Below are positions 53,879 through 62,506 of a DNA stretch of 64,000 bases, one piece after another. This DNA comes from Defluviitoga tunisiensis (lineage in GTDB: Bacteria; Thermotogota; Thermotogae; Petrotogales; Petrotogaceae). Below the pieces are notes generated by a model. That model saw only the letters and a list, made by a program, of their open reading frames with translations, was not told the origin of the DNA and searched no databases. Numbering within the stretch: the first letter of the stretch is position 1; the number at the start of each line of letters is the position of its first letter. The position numbers were made by a program, and so were the translations under genes. The stretch covers positions 1,614,501 through 1,678,500 of the forward strand of contig NZ_LN824141.1 in the NCBI RefSeq assembly GCF_000953715.1, given 5' to 3'.

Positions 53879-55048
53879 TCATCTCTCATAGACAATTTCG
53901 CCATTAATTATTGTCTTGATTACATAACTCCTAAAATCAAATGGATGTTCACTCCAAATAACTAAATCAGCATCTTTACCAACATCTATACTTCCCACCT
54001 TATTATATATTTTCAATATTTTAGCTGGATTAATAGTAAGCATTTTTATCAAATCTTCCTCTTTTGCACCATATCTCAATGCTGTTGCTGCCTGAATTGA
54101 TGCATGTTCTAGAGGTATAACAGAATGATCACAAGTTAATGAAGCTAAAATACCTTTTTCATTTATTATTGAAATTGATTGATAGGTTCTATTTTTAGTT
54201 TCTAGTTTGGTTCTAAAACCTAGTAGCGGACCTAATACGAGAGGTATATTTTTATTTTTTATGTAATCTGCAATCATATAAGCTTCTGTACCATGTTCTA
54301 TCACTAACTCAAATCCGAATTCTTCAGAAAGTCTGACTGCAGTAAGAATATCATCTTTTCTATGAGCGTGAATGCGTGCAGTTATTTCTCCTTTTAATAC
54401 TTTTTCTCCAATTTCATACTTAATATTAATATCGGTAAAATTTGTTTCGTCTTTTTTTGATAATTCCTTTTTCTCAATATAATTTTGAACTTGAAAAAAA
54501 TACTCTCTAATTATCGCAGCATTCCCTAATCTTGTAGATGGAGTTCTATTTAAAGTACCATAAGTTCTTTTTGGATTTTCACCCAGAGCCATTTTAAGAC
54601 CGGCTGGCTCCTTTATGATTGATTCATCAGTAATTTGAGAATTTAGTTTAATAATAGCGCTTTGACCGCCGATAGGGTTAGCACTACCAGGAACAATCAT
54701 TACTGTAGTTACTCCTCCTGATAAAGCTCTTTTAATCGCAATATCATCAGGATAATAAGCATCTATAGCTCTGACATGTGGAGTTACTGGATCTGTAGCT
54801 TCATTTCCATCTTGATAATAATTGCCTACACCTTCTTCAAATAATCCAATATGTGAATGGGGATCTATAAATCCAGGAAAAACATATTTCCCAGTTATGT
54901 CAATTTCATCCACATTTTTTTCTTCTATTCGTTCAGATATTCCAACTATTTTTTTATCCTCAATTAAAATATCTCCAACAAACGGTTTTCTGGAAACAGG
55001 ATATATTGTTCCATGTTTTAAAAGAAACTTTTTCATTTTTAAGCACAA
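53879..55048 (-). CDS. Amidohydrolase family protein (COG1228-like)
   Basis: 389 residues from TTG 55048 (GGATGGAG just upstream) or 385 from ATG 55036, where family similarity starts (MKKFLLKHGTIYP). Metal motif FIDPHSHIG, then ARIHAHRKDD and FELVIEHGTEA, and the late aspartate region LTCDHSVIP. It resembles imidazolonepropionase-type hydrolases of cyclic amides. No signal peptide. Substrate not assignable; the neighbours (tdh upstream in map order, IscB relic) give no clue. Confidence 0.85.
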   Translation of the reverse strand: MCLKMKKFLLKHGTIYPVSRKPFVGDILIEDKKIVGISERIEEKNVDEIDITGKYVFPGFIDPHSHIGLFEEGVGNYYQDGNEATDPVTPHVRAIDAYYPDDIAIKRALSGGVTTVMIVPGSANPIGGQSAIIKLNSQITDESIIKEPAGLKMALGENPKRTYGTLNRTPSTRLGNAAIIREYFFQVQNYIEKKELSKKDETNFTDINIKYEIGEKVLKGEITARIHAHRKDDILTAVRLSEEFGFELVIEHGTEAYMIADYIKNKNIPLVLGPLLGFRTKLETKNRTYQSISIINEKGILASLTCDHSVIPLEHASIQAATALRYGAKEEDLIKMLTINPAKILKIYNKVGSIDVGKDADLVIWSEHPFDFRSYVIKTIINGEIVYER

Positions 55049-55061
55049 GATACTCCATCCT

Positions 55062-55388
55062 CTATAGGGTGGAGATCAACGTGCATTCCCTCCTTTCAAA
55101 TATAAATGTTTTAACTTTGCTAATCAATGTCAATTTCTTATAACCGGAACTTCTATGAATTACAGTACCTTCTAACTTTCTTAAATCAAAATATCCACTT
55201 AAATATCTACCAAATATAAAACTTTCTTGTCCTTTGAATATTACCTTGTCAAACAATCTGAATCCTTTTACCAAATATGGAGCCTGATTTAATTTCTTTT
55301 TACCACCTTTCAAGATATTCGCTTTGTGTATCTGCCTATTGTGCTTCCTCACCTGTTTGTGGATAACGTAACGCTCTAAGCACTTAGC
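55062..55388 (-). pseudogene. C-terminal fragment of an IscB (RRXRR/HNH) nuclease
   Basis: The frame reads VRKHNRQIHKANILKGG, then NQAPYLVKGFRLFDKVIFKG, FIFGRYLSGYFDLRKLEGT and IHRSSGYKKLTLI. I recognise this as the C-terminal domain of IscB-type OMEGA nucleases. The RRXRR/RuvC parts, bridge helix and HNH motif are missing, and an in-frame TAG at 55389-55391 closes the frame upstream. The stop falls inside CTCCACCCTATAG, next to the amidohydrolase Shine-Dalgarno. Identification is from memory of the family and needs a search. Confidence 0.72.
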
Positions 55389-55475
55389 CTAATCAACTAA
55401 AGCTTTTACAAGCTCCCACTTCAAAACTTCGTCAGAATTTAAGTGGTAGATGGTTAACGATATCTCCTCCGTAAA
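55389..55475 (-). ncRNA. Possible HEARO/omega-RNA remnant upstream of the IscB fragment
   Basis: The minus strand shows three short hairpins in a row: CACTT/AAGTG, AGCTT/AAGCT and CTAAG/CTTAG, the last ending next to the coding fragment. Full IscB loci carry a structured guide RNA (HEARO) immediately upstream of the gene. I infer a remnant from position and folding only. Confidence 0.3.
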
Positions 55476-55495
55476 CTGATTTCTATATCTTGTGA

Positions 55496-56782
55496 TTAAA
55501 AAACAACGACTCTTAAATACACAATAGAAACTATAATATTCACAATCAATATTAGAAATCCATACTTAAATAATTCAGTAAATGATATTTTTTTACCTGT
55601 TGATTTAAACATAAGATTTAGGGCTATCATATTTGGTAGGGAAGCTATGGGGGTAGCAATTCCTCCTAAACATGTTCCAAGCGATAAAGCATACCAAACA
55701 GGATTTAGGTTAGAGAACACAAGCGGATTTAAAGTTGGTAAATAACTAACTAAAGGAATAAATGCTGCAGTAATAGCAATATTATTCATAAATGCCGAGG
55801 TAAATGCAGATATCAATAGAACAGTAATGCTAAGCAATATTAGAGATTCACCGCTTACATTAAATAATAACTGAGCCATATAACTTATGGCGCCTGTTTC
55901 AATTAAAGCACCAACAATAACAAAAAGAGCAAAAATAAACAAAATAATATCCCATTCTATTTTAGATAAAATTTCCTCTACTTCCTTTGGACTAATTAAA
56001 AGCAAAGAAACAAACCCTGCAGCCAAAGCAACTGTTGAACTTTCAATGTTAAGTTCGTGGTGAAAAATAAAAGCTATTACTACTATTATGAATAAGATAA
56101 TGGCTACAGACAACTTTTTTTTGTCTTTTGAAGAATCATTACTAAAATTTTTTAACTTTGACCTGTCCAATTTGATTGAAAAATCACTTTTAAAAAAAAG
56201 AAGAATTAATAAATTTGATATTACTAAACTTATAATAGCAATAGGGTACATAACTCCGGAAAACTCTGAAAACGAAAACATGGTAGCTGAAGAAATCATT
56301 ATATTAGGTGGCTGCCCCATCATAGTTGCCATACCACCTATTTGAGATGCAAAAATTACCCCAAGTGTAAATGGCATATGATTTACATTTAAAAATTCTG
56401 TAATTGAAAGTGTGATGGGAATAAAAATCAAAATAGTTGCAATAACTTCAATGTACCCAGCGATTATTGCAACAAAAATTGTAAGACCCCAGAACAATGC
56501 ATAAATGTTACTCCCGAACAATTTCAAAATCAATGCAGCAAACGATTCAAACAATCCAGTTTTTTTTAACACATCTACAAACAACATAATACCTACTAGA
56601 AAAAGAAGTGTGTTAAAATCTACATAATTTCTAATAGCTAGCATCGGATGAGAAAAAGTTCCTATTATTAAAAGAAAAACTGCTCCTAACATGGAAATCA
56701 AAGTCTTATCAATTTTCTGAGATAAGATTCCAATTACAACAATAACAAATACGATCAACGAAATTATCGCACTTAAACCCAT
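55496..56782 (-). CDS. ArsB/NhaD-type anion or sodium transporter
   Basis: 428 residues, about 11-12 TM helices, ion transporter superfamily. Two inverted re-entrant motifs: GGMATMMGQPPNIM in the first half and GGIATPIASLPNMIA in the second. Related to ArsB/NhaD/SLC13 proteins. ATG 56782 follows GAGGTGAT. No ars genes lie nearby, so arsenite export is not supported by context. It is transcribed divergently from the CPBP protease. Confidence 0.88.
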   Translation of the reverse strand: MGLSAIISLIVFVIVVIGILSQKIDKTLISMLGAVFLLIIGTFSHPMLAIRNYVDFNTLLFLVGIMLFVDVLKKTGLFESFAALILKLFGSNIYALFWGLTIFVAIIAGYIEVIATILIFIPITLSITEFLNVNHMPFTLGVIFASQIGGMATMMGQPPNIMISSATMFSFSEFSGVMYPIAIISLVISNLLILLFFKSDFSIKLDRSKLKNFSNDSSKDKKKLSVAIILFIIVVIAFIFHHELNIESSTVALAAGFVSLLLISPKEVEEILSKIEWDIILFIFALFVIVGALIETGAISYMAQLLFNVSGESLILLSITVLLISAFTSAFMNNIAITAAFIPLVSYLPTLNPLVFSNLNPVWYALSLGTCLGGIATPIASLPNMIALNLMFKSTGKKISFTELFKYGFLILIVNIIVSIVYLRVVVF

Positions 56783-56909
56783 CAATATCACCTCTTTTTT
56801 GATTAAAATACAATAAATATTGTATCATTAAAATATTGAAGTACAAATAGTTATTTTGTGTATCTTTTAATAAAGAGTTACTTATTTACTATTATAAGAG
56901 GAGATAAAC

Positions 56910-57602
56910 ATGTCTTATCTAAAACTGATTTTATTTATTGTATTATACTATGCTTCAATACTTATTATTGGTAAATTGGTCTCTACACAAGGAAAACTAA
57001 ATATATATAAATCCAACATTTTGATTGGAATATTCAGTATTATAATCTCACTAATATTGATATATTTCTCTGACATTGATTTCAAAGAAGCTGGATTCAA
57101 AATTGGAAATATAAAAAACGGTCTAATAATGATAGGAATTTCATTTTTAATAATCCTTATATCAATTTACAGCATGAGAAAAATGAATTATTCTGATCTC
57201 GCAAAAATTCCATACACCAGTTTTAAGAAAAATAAATTGCTTTTATTTTATATGTGGGTTTTAGTTGGTCCTATAGAAGAAATATTTTATAGAGGTTTTG
57301 TTCAAGGGAACTTGGAAAAATTAATTTTTGGCTCTATTTTTACAATAAGATATTCAACTTTAATTTCGATGCTAATTTTTATACTTGCTCATTTGAATAA
57401 CGTTTTTTTTGGCAAAGAAAATATAAAGCAATTTCTTAATCTCTTGCCTGGTAGAGTAATTATGTCATTTATTCTTAGCTATACATTTCAAATAAGTGGA
57501 AGCATCTTGTATCCAATAATAATTCACAATTTTACAGACGGAATGACTATTAGTTACCTTATTTATTTAAAACAAAAATTCATAAATAATTATCAGTCAT
57601 AG
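56910..57602 (+). CDS. CPBP family intramembrane metalloprotease
   Basis: 230 residues, six to seven TM helices. Motif 1 VGPIEEIFYRGF (EExxxR), motif 2 FILAHLNN and motif 3 IIIHNFTDG supply the putative catalytic and metal residues. These Abi/CAAX proteases act in the membrane; substrates are rarely known. The start is ATG with GAGGAG upstream. Stands alone between divergent and downstream promoters. Confidence 0.88.
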   Translation: MSYLKLILFIVLYYASILIIGKLVSTQGKLNIYKSNILIGIFSIIISLILIYFSDIDFKEAGFKIGNIKNGLIMIGISFLIILISIYSMRKMNYSDLAKIPYTSFKKNKLLLFYMWVLVGPIEEIFYRGFVQGNLEKLIFGSIFTIRYSTLISMLIFILAHLNNVFFGKENIKQFLNLLPGRVIMSFILSYTFQISGSILYPIIIHNFTDGMTISYLIYLKQKFINNYQS

Positions 57603-57701
57603 TTTACAATTGCTAAAATATTAATTTACTTTTATATTTATATAAGTTATTTAACCTTTAAATAAATTATTATAATGGTTTATCCATTTTTCTTGTTACC
57701 C

Positions 57702-57730
57702 TTGATTTTTTATTTTTTTTATAGTATAAT
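57702..57730 (+). promoter_or_regulatory. Promoter of the hsp20 gene
   Basis: TTGATT (57702-57707), 17-bp T-rich spacer and TATAAT (57725-57730), ending 33 bp before the start codon. No CIRCE element is visible. Confidence 0.8.
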
Positions 57731-57763
57731 AAAAATGGATGAAAAATACAGGGGGTGATGAAT

Positions 57764-58201
57764 ATGCTACCAAGAAGAAGAGAAGAACGCGATGATTGGT
57801 TAATTCCAAGAGATTTTTTTGAAAGAGAACTTGAAGATTTTTTCAGAACATTTTCATTAGGGTACGATGCCTTTTCTAAAGGCGTAATGGATGTATACGA
57901 AACAGACGATGATTTTATTATTGAATGTGACTTACCAGGACTCGACAAAAAAGATATTAGATTAGACCTGGAAAACGATACCCTAAGAATTACCGCCGAA
58001 AAGAAAGTATCTGATGAATCGAAAAAAGGGCGATTTTTCAGGCAAGAAAGATATTATGGAAGAATTGAAAGAACCGTTAGATTACCAGATTATGTAGACA
58101 AAAATAAAATTCAAGCAAAATATGAAGATGGGGTTCTTAAAATTACAGTTCCCAAAAAGGAAAGTGCTAGAGGCGAAACAAAAAAGATTCCTATCGAATA
58201 A
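57764..58201 (+). CDS. hsp20: Small heat-shock protein, Hsp20/alpha-crystallin family
   Basis: 145 residues, ATG 57764 after GGGGGTGATG. The alpha-crystallin domain covers about residues 40-135, from VMDVYETDDDFIIECDLPG to the conserved YEDGVLKITVPKKE. The N-terminal arm carries a PRRREERDDW stretch; a short tail ends KKIPIE, giving the I-x-I motif (IPI) for oligomer contacts. It holds unfolded proteins in a refoldable state. Monocistronic, with a clear promoter and terminator. Confidence 0.96.
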   Translation: MLPRRREERDDWLIPRDFFERELEDFFRTFSLGYDAFSKGVMDVYETDDDFIIECDLPGLDKKDIRLDLENDTLRITAEKKVSDESKKGRFFRQERYYGRIERTVRLPDYVDKNKIQAKYEDGVLKITVPKKESARGETKKIPIE

Positions 58202-58211
58202 TCATTTTAGC

Positions 58212-58240
58212 AAAAGAGCAGGCAATTGCCTGCTCTTTTT
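58212..58240 (+). terminator. Terminator after hsp20
   Basis: Stem AAAAGAGCAGGC with its complement around AATT, followed by a T-rich run. Confidence 0.9.
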
Positions 58241-58334
58241 CGTTTTTTTTGGTATTATCCTTCTTTAATACAATTTATTCATACATAAACGCGTGTAATT
58301 AGGATATTTCTCCTTTTTTTGAAAACTAATAATA

Positions 58335-58343
58335 TGCTATAAT
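58335..58343 (+). promoter_or_regulatory. Extended -10 promoter of the TPR gene
   Basis: TGCTATAAT is a perfect extended -10; no good -35 is visible. It lies 85 bp before the start codon. Confidence 0.6.
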
Positions 58344-58427
58344 CTAAGTTGATTATTAGTAATTATTAATGTTGTTTTTATAAACAGCCATTTACACAAA
58401 TGCAATAACAAGAGGGAGGAGATTAAT

Positions 58428-59510
58428 ATGCAGAAGCTTGTCAGAATCGCCTTTGATGATAATATTATCGACATTACAGATTTAACCCCTTTTCCTTTTC
58501 TACTATGTGAATTTTTATATGAAGGCGATTTCGAGCTAATGAAACAAGATTTAAAGTCTAACTCAAAATTTATACAAGAAGCAAATAAGATTGAGGAACT
58601 TATAAAATTCTTGCCAGCATTAACTTCTAATTTTGTAGTTTCCCCTTTCATTCTCAGCGAGTTTTTATCTTATCTTGAAGAATTTAAGATCAGTTTTTCA
58701 GACTTAGCTCATATATCTTTAAATGGAATATTTGATACTGTATTATTAGAGTGCGAAAATAGAAATTACAAAGTTGCTGAAGATTTGATAGATTTTATTT
58801 TAAAAATTGATCCGGGTTTTGCTCCAGCATATGAACTTATGGGATCTATATACATAGAAAAAGGGAATTTAGAGGAAGGAAAACTATATTTAGAAAACGC
58901 TTTAAAAATAGATCCTTGGAATGTTGCAGCACTTTCAGAACTAGGTCAATTATATTTTAACCAAGGTAATTTTGAAAAAGCCGCTGAGATGTGGAAAAAA
59001 GAACTAGAACTTTCTCCAAACAATTATGTTACTTATTTTATGATTACTAATGCATATATTCAAAATCAAGATTACACAAAAGCAGCCAAAATTTTAGAAA
59101 AATTTTTAAATCGATTTCCAAAGAGTATACTTGGAAAGTATCAGTTATCTTCAATATACAAATGCTTAGGTAGATTTATAGAAGCAGAAGGCTTACAAGA
59201 AGATATTCTTAGATCAACTCCAGAATATTCAAGCGATATAGAGGTATGGGTAAAAATTATGTTCGAAAATGGAAAATATCAGGATGTTCAAACTTTTTTG
59301 GAAAAATTTATTTCTGAAAATCCACAAAGTGAACATTTCAAATTGCTTTTGATTGTTCCATATATAAAATATGGAGAACTAAACAAAGCAAAAGAGATTT
59401 ATAAACAAATGCAAGAAAAATACAAATGGTATATCTATGGTCTAAAAGAGATGTTGAAGGTGAATTTTACACCTGATGAAATTAAAAGTATCGAAAAGGT
59501 GCTTCAATAA
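58428..59510 (+). CDS. TPR-repeat protein
   Basis: 360 residues, start ATG after GGGAGGAG. The first ~115 residues are a unique domain (IAFDDNIIDITDLTPFPFLL). From about residue 115 at least five 34-residue TPR units follow, for example PAYELMGSIYIEKGNLEEGK, ALSELGQLYFNQGNFEKAAE and TYFMITNAYIQNQDYTKAAK. No signal peptide or TM segment, so a cytoplasmic protein-protein adaptor. The next gene follows within 80 bp, suggesting an operon with the prepilin-peptidase-like gene and YdcF protein. Confidence 0.88.
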   Translation: MQKLVRIAFDDNIIDITDLTPFPFLLCEFLYEGDFELMKQDLKSNSKFIQEANKIEELIKFLPALTSNFVVSPFILSEFLSYLEEFKISFSDLAHISLNGIFDTVLLECENRNYKVAEDLIDFILKIDPGFAPAYELMGSIYIEKGNLEEGKLYLENALKIDPWNVAALSELGQLYFNQGNFEKAAEMWKKELELSPNNYVTYFMITNAYIQNQDYTKAAKILEKFLNRFPKSILGKYQLSSIYKCLGRFIEAEGLQEDILRSTPEYSSDIEVWVKIMFENGKYQDVQTFLEKFISENPQSEHFKLLLIVPYIKYGELNKAKEIYKQMQEKYKWYIYGLKEMLKVNFTPDEIKSIEKVLQ

Positions 59511-59590
59511 CTAATAGATATTTAAAATTTGTTTTAGTTACAGTTATTGCTTTTTTCATAAACTATCTTTCGATTAATTTCTATTTAAAC

Positions 59591-59977
59591 TTGAAAATAA
59601 TTATTTTTTTAAATAGTCTTCTATTAATAGGAATTATTGATTATTTTACTTTTTTGATTCCTGATACTTGTCTAATTATTTTAATTATATTGATAATTTT
59701 TAACTTTAATTATTATAATTTGTTTTACTCATTTTTATTATTTATAATTTCTTACAGTTATTGGAAAAAAGATAAAATGGGTTTTGGTGATGTGAAATTA
59801 TTGTCAATTCTTTCTCTCCTTTTAGGTAAAAGTATATTCTCAATAATTATTTGTTCTTTATTTATTGTAATTTTGGTTAATCTAATAAAAAAAACTGATA
59901 AAATCCCTTTAGGTTTCTATTTATCTTTTAGTACTATAGCATTATTTTTTTTGGGGGTACTACAAATTGATTTATGA
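59591..59977 (+). CDS. Minimal prepilin peptidase-like protein (A24 family)
   Basis: 128 residues, almost entirely hydrophobic. IIDYFTFLIPD and GFGDVK carry the two catalytic aspartates of type IV prepilin peptidases. The N-terminal Cys-rich methylase domain of PilD is absent, as in short archaeal/TadV-type enzymes. TTG 59591 has no Shine-Dalgarno. The frame stays open and hydrophobic back to about 59480, inside the TPR gene, without a canonical start codon. The true start is therefore unclear. It overlaps the next gene. Confidence 0.75.
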   Translation: MKIIIFLNSLLLIGIIDYFTFLIPDTCLIILIILIIFNFNYYNLFYSFLLFIISYSYWKKDKMGFGDVKLLSILSLLLGKSIFSIIICSLFIVILVNLIKKTDKIPLGFYLSFSTIALFFLGVLQIDL

Positions 59978-60743
59978 TTTTTTTGTATCTTTTATTCAAA
60001 TACCAGGTTTATTTATTTCTATTCTTTTTATATTTATAATTATTAGTTTGTTTCGTACTAAAAAAGTTTCTATTCCATTATTTTTAATCACAGTTCTTTT
60101 ATACATCTTTTCTTGCGGATGGTTTGCAAGATTATTTGTTTCACCTTTAGAAAATAACTATTTACCTCCATCATCTCCAAGTTCAACCTTTCAAGTTGAT
60201 GACAATGCTGTAATTGTTATACTTGGAGGTGGAATAATTCCAAATACACCAAAAAACTTTAAAGGAGAATTATCAGATAGCGCCTTTAAAAGGGTAATAG
60301 AAGGGTATTTAATACATAAACGAACTCAACTTCCTATTATTGTCACAGGTGGAAAACTTCAAGGAACCCAAACGCCAGAAGCAGAAGTTATGAAAGAAGA
60401 ATTGCAGAAATTAGGTGTATGTAATGAAGATATTTATGTAGAACCTTATGCAAAAAACACCAAACAAAACGCTCAATATGTAAAAGAAATTGTTGAGAAT
60501 GAAGGTTTCAAAACTATCATATTAGTTACTAGTGCAGTACATATGACAAGATCATTAAATTATTTCAATAAATATTTGAACGATAAAAAAATATGCCCAA
60601 TTCCAACTGGCTATTTAATCTCACTCGATAAAATAAAAATGTATGATTTTTTACCACAAATCGAATTCCTAAAGGCAAATGCGTCTGCTTTGCATGAATA
60701 TCTTGGAATAATAAAGATGAGAATTTTTGAAAATTCACCATAA
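59967..60743 (+). CDS. YdcF/SanA-type DUF218 membrane protein
   Basis: 258 residues. Two N-terminal TM helices (about 5-60) are followed by a DUF218 domain: AVIVILGGGI, IVTGGKLQG, VEPYAKNTKQNAQYVKE and ILVTSAVHMTRS. Relatives (ElyC, SanA) affect envelope integrity or lipid-carrier metabolism in E. coli. The TTG start overlaps the preceding gene and has a GGGGG run 8-9 nt upstream. Substrate unknown. Confidence 0.88.
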   Translation: MIYDFFVSFIQIPGLFISILFIFIIISLFRTKKVSIPLFLITVLLYIFSCGWFARLFVSPLENNYLPPSSPSSTFQVDDNAVIVILGGGIIPNTPKNFKGELSDSAFKRVIEGYLIHKRTQLPIIVTGGKLQGTQTPEAEVMKEELQKLGVCNEDIYVEPYAKNTKQNAQYVKEIVENEGFKTIILVTSAVHMTRSLNYFNKYLNDKKICPIPTGYLISLDKIKMYDFLPQIEFLKANASALHEYLGIIKMRIFENSP

Positions 60744-60771
60744 ATCTACAAAATTAGGAGGATTTACCAGT

Positions 60772-61371
60772 ATGTACAAAAAAGGTGACCTTACAAAATT
60801 ATTTAATGCTTTCGAAAATATCAAATTATCTCCTCAGAATACTGCAATAATTTGTGTCGACTGTCAAAATGGATTTACTGAAAGATGTCCTAATGAACTC
60901 CCTGTCGAGGGTACTAATGAACTGTGGATTAAGGAAATAAACGAATTTTTACATATTGCAAAAAGTAAAGGTTATAAAATATTTGCAAGTATAGACGATC
61001 ATCCGGAAAACCATATCTCTTTTAAAATATGGCCACCACATTGCGTACAAGGAAGCTATGGTCATGATTTATTCATATCTACTTACGATATAATCATTAG
61101 AAAAGGCTTTAATCATGATGCTGACAGTTATTCAGCCTTTTATTCAGATATTGATAATAAAATTGAATCAGAATTAGATTCATTATTAAAGAAGGATGGG
61201 ATTAAGAACTTGATTGTTTTAGGACTAGCTGGAGATGTATGTGTTATTTCAACCATACAGGATGCTATAAAGAGGGAATACAGAGTCTTTCCTATTGAAA
61301 GATATATTAAATCAGTTAATAAAAAAGGAATTCGAGAAATTATAGTGGATAAATTCGGGAAAGTAATCTAA
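60772..61371 (+). CDS. pncA: Nicotinamidase (PncA-like isochorismatase fold)
   Basis: 199 residues, ATG 60772 after GGAGG; an upstream in-frame ATG at 60727 lies in the previous gene. Catalytic triad: Asp in CVDCQNGF, Lys in IIRKGFN, Cys in GLAGDVCVISTIQDA. Metal site SIDDHPENHISF with PPHCVQGS matches nicotinamidases rather than other isochorismatases. It hydrolyses nicotinamide to nicotinate for NAD salvage. It follows the YdcF gene by 28 bp; a terminator follows. Confidence 0.93.
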   Translation: MYKKGDLTKLFNAFENIKLSPQNTAIICVDCQNGFTERCPNELPVEGTNELWIKEINEFLHIAKSKGYKIFASIDDHPENHISFKIWPPHCVQGSYGHDLFISTYDIIIRKGFNHDADSYSAFYSDIDNKIESELDSLLKKDGIKNLIVLGLAGDVCVISTIQDAIKREYRVFPIERYIKSVNKKGIREIIVDKFGKVI

Positions 61372-61375
61372 TGAA

Positions 61376-61408
61376 AAAAGGGGCTATTTCACAGCCCCTT
61401 CTTTTTTT
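61376..61408. terminator. Bidirectional terminator between pncA and tRNA-Pro
   Basis: Stem AAGGGGCT/AGCCCCTT, 7-nt loop, with A-run before and T-run after. On the minus strand it follows the tRNA CCA directly. Confidence 0.92.
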
Positions 61409-61483
61409 GGTCGGAGCGACTGGATTTGAACCAGCGACCTTCAACACCCCATGCTGACGCGCTACCAACTGCGCTACGCTCCG
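61408..61483 (-). tRNA. tRNA-Pro (anticodon GGG), CCA encoded
   Basis: 76 nt. Acceptor CGGAGCG/CGCTCCG with discriminator A and CCA; D-stem GCGC/GCGC; anticodon stem TCAGC/GTTGA with loop ATGGGGT giving GGG; T arm contains GGTTCAAATCC. Reads proline codons CCC/CCU. Confidence 0.96.
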
Positions 61484-61561
61484 TTTGTCCACAAAAATTA
61501 TACCACATATTTATATTTACGTCAAATTTTTATAGTAAACTTGAATTTCGAGGTGAGAATT

Positions 61562-62506
61562 ATGGAAGATAAATTAATTCTAGCTCCTATGGCTGATTAT
61601 ACAGATTACCCATTTAGAGAAACATGCAGAAAATTTGGTGCCAAATATACTTTCACTGAGATGATTTCAGTTGATTCCATTGTAATGAATAATCAAAAGA
61701 TTCACTTAATGCTTCCTCAAAAAGGTGAAAAAAACATAGGAATTCAACTTTTTGGTAATGATCCTATAAAATTTATGGAAGCTGCAAAAATAGTTGAGAA
61801 TCTAGCAAGTTGGATAGACATAAACGCTGCTTGTCCCGTTAATAAAGTTATAAAAAAAGGTGCTGGCGCTGCTTTGCTTGATACACCAGAGTTATTAGCC
61901 GAAATTATTTATTCACTTAAAAATTCAGTAAATGTACCTGTGGGTGTAAAAATGAGATTGGGATTCAATAAAATAAATATCGAAGAAAATGCAACCTTAG
62001 CAGAATCTGCTGGTGCAGATTATATTATAATTCATGGGCGAACAAGGAATCAATTCTATTCAGGCAAAACGGATAAATCTATCTTCAAAAAAATTAAAAA
62101 GATTGTTAAAATACCAGTTGGAGCTAGTGGAGATGTGTTTACTCTAAAAGATTATGAAGAATATATTAATAATTATTGTGCAGACTTTGTTTTAGTAGCT
62201 AGAGGTGCAATAGGTAACCCTTGGATTTTTTTGAAAAGAAATTATATACCTTCTCTTGAAGAACGAATTAAGACTTGTTTAGAACATTTACAACTTTCTA
62301 TTGAATTTTACAAAAATGAAGTTTATGCTGTAAAAAAATTCAGAAAAATATTGATAAAATACTTTACGGGAATAGCAGGAGTAACAGAAATAAAAAGAAA
62401 GATCTTTACCACAATCTCTTACAAAGAGGTAGAAGATCTTTTATATACCAACCTTCTCAACATAAATATTTCTTTAAGCTCTTTCATCAAAAAGAATTCC
62501 TTCTAG
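61562..62506 (+). CDS. dus: tRNA-dihydrouridine synthase
   Basis: 314 residues; ATG 61562 after GAGGTGAG. A longer frame would start inside tRNA-Pro and is rejected. FMN-dependent TIM barrel: LAPMADYTDYPFRE, FTEMIS, INAACPVNKV with the catalytic cysteine, GVKMRLGF, IIHGRTRNQFYSG and GASGDVF, then ARGAIGNPWIF. Reduces uridines in the tRNA D-loop. The C-terminal helical domain overlaps the end of flaG (convergent) by 33 bp. Confidence 0.94.
   Translation: MEDKLILAPMADYTDYPFRETCRKFGAKYTFTEMISVDSIVMNNQKIHLMLPQKGEKNIGIQLFGNDPIKFMEAAKIVENLASWIDINAACPVNKVIKKGAGAALLDTPELLAEIIYSLKNSVNVPVGVKMRLGFNKINIEENATLAESAGADYIIIHGRTRNQFYSGKTDKSIFKKIKKIVKIPVGASGDVFTLKDYEEYINNYCADFVLVARGAIGNPWIFLKRNYIPSLEERIKTCLEHLQLSIEFYKNEVYAVKKFRKILIKYFTGIAGVTEIKRKIFTTISYKEVEDLLYTNLLNINISLSSFIKKNSF

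Noticed and set aside
55389-55475. Continuation of the IscB coding frame upstream
   Set aside because: An in-frame TAG at 55389-55391 closes the frame and the residues before it do not resemble an HNH or RuvC segment.
55496-56782. Arsenite efflux pump ArsB
   Set aside because: No arsR, arsA or arsC nearby and the superfamily includes NhaD and SLC13 members, so the specific name is not supported.
57731-57763. CIRCE or ROSE-type heat-shock element before hsp20
   Set aside because: The 33-bp leader has neither the CIRCE inverted repeat nor a hairpin pairing with the Shine-Dalgarno.
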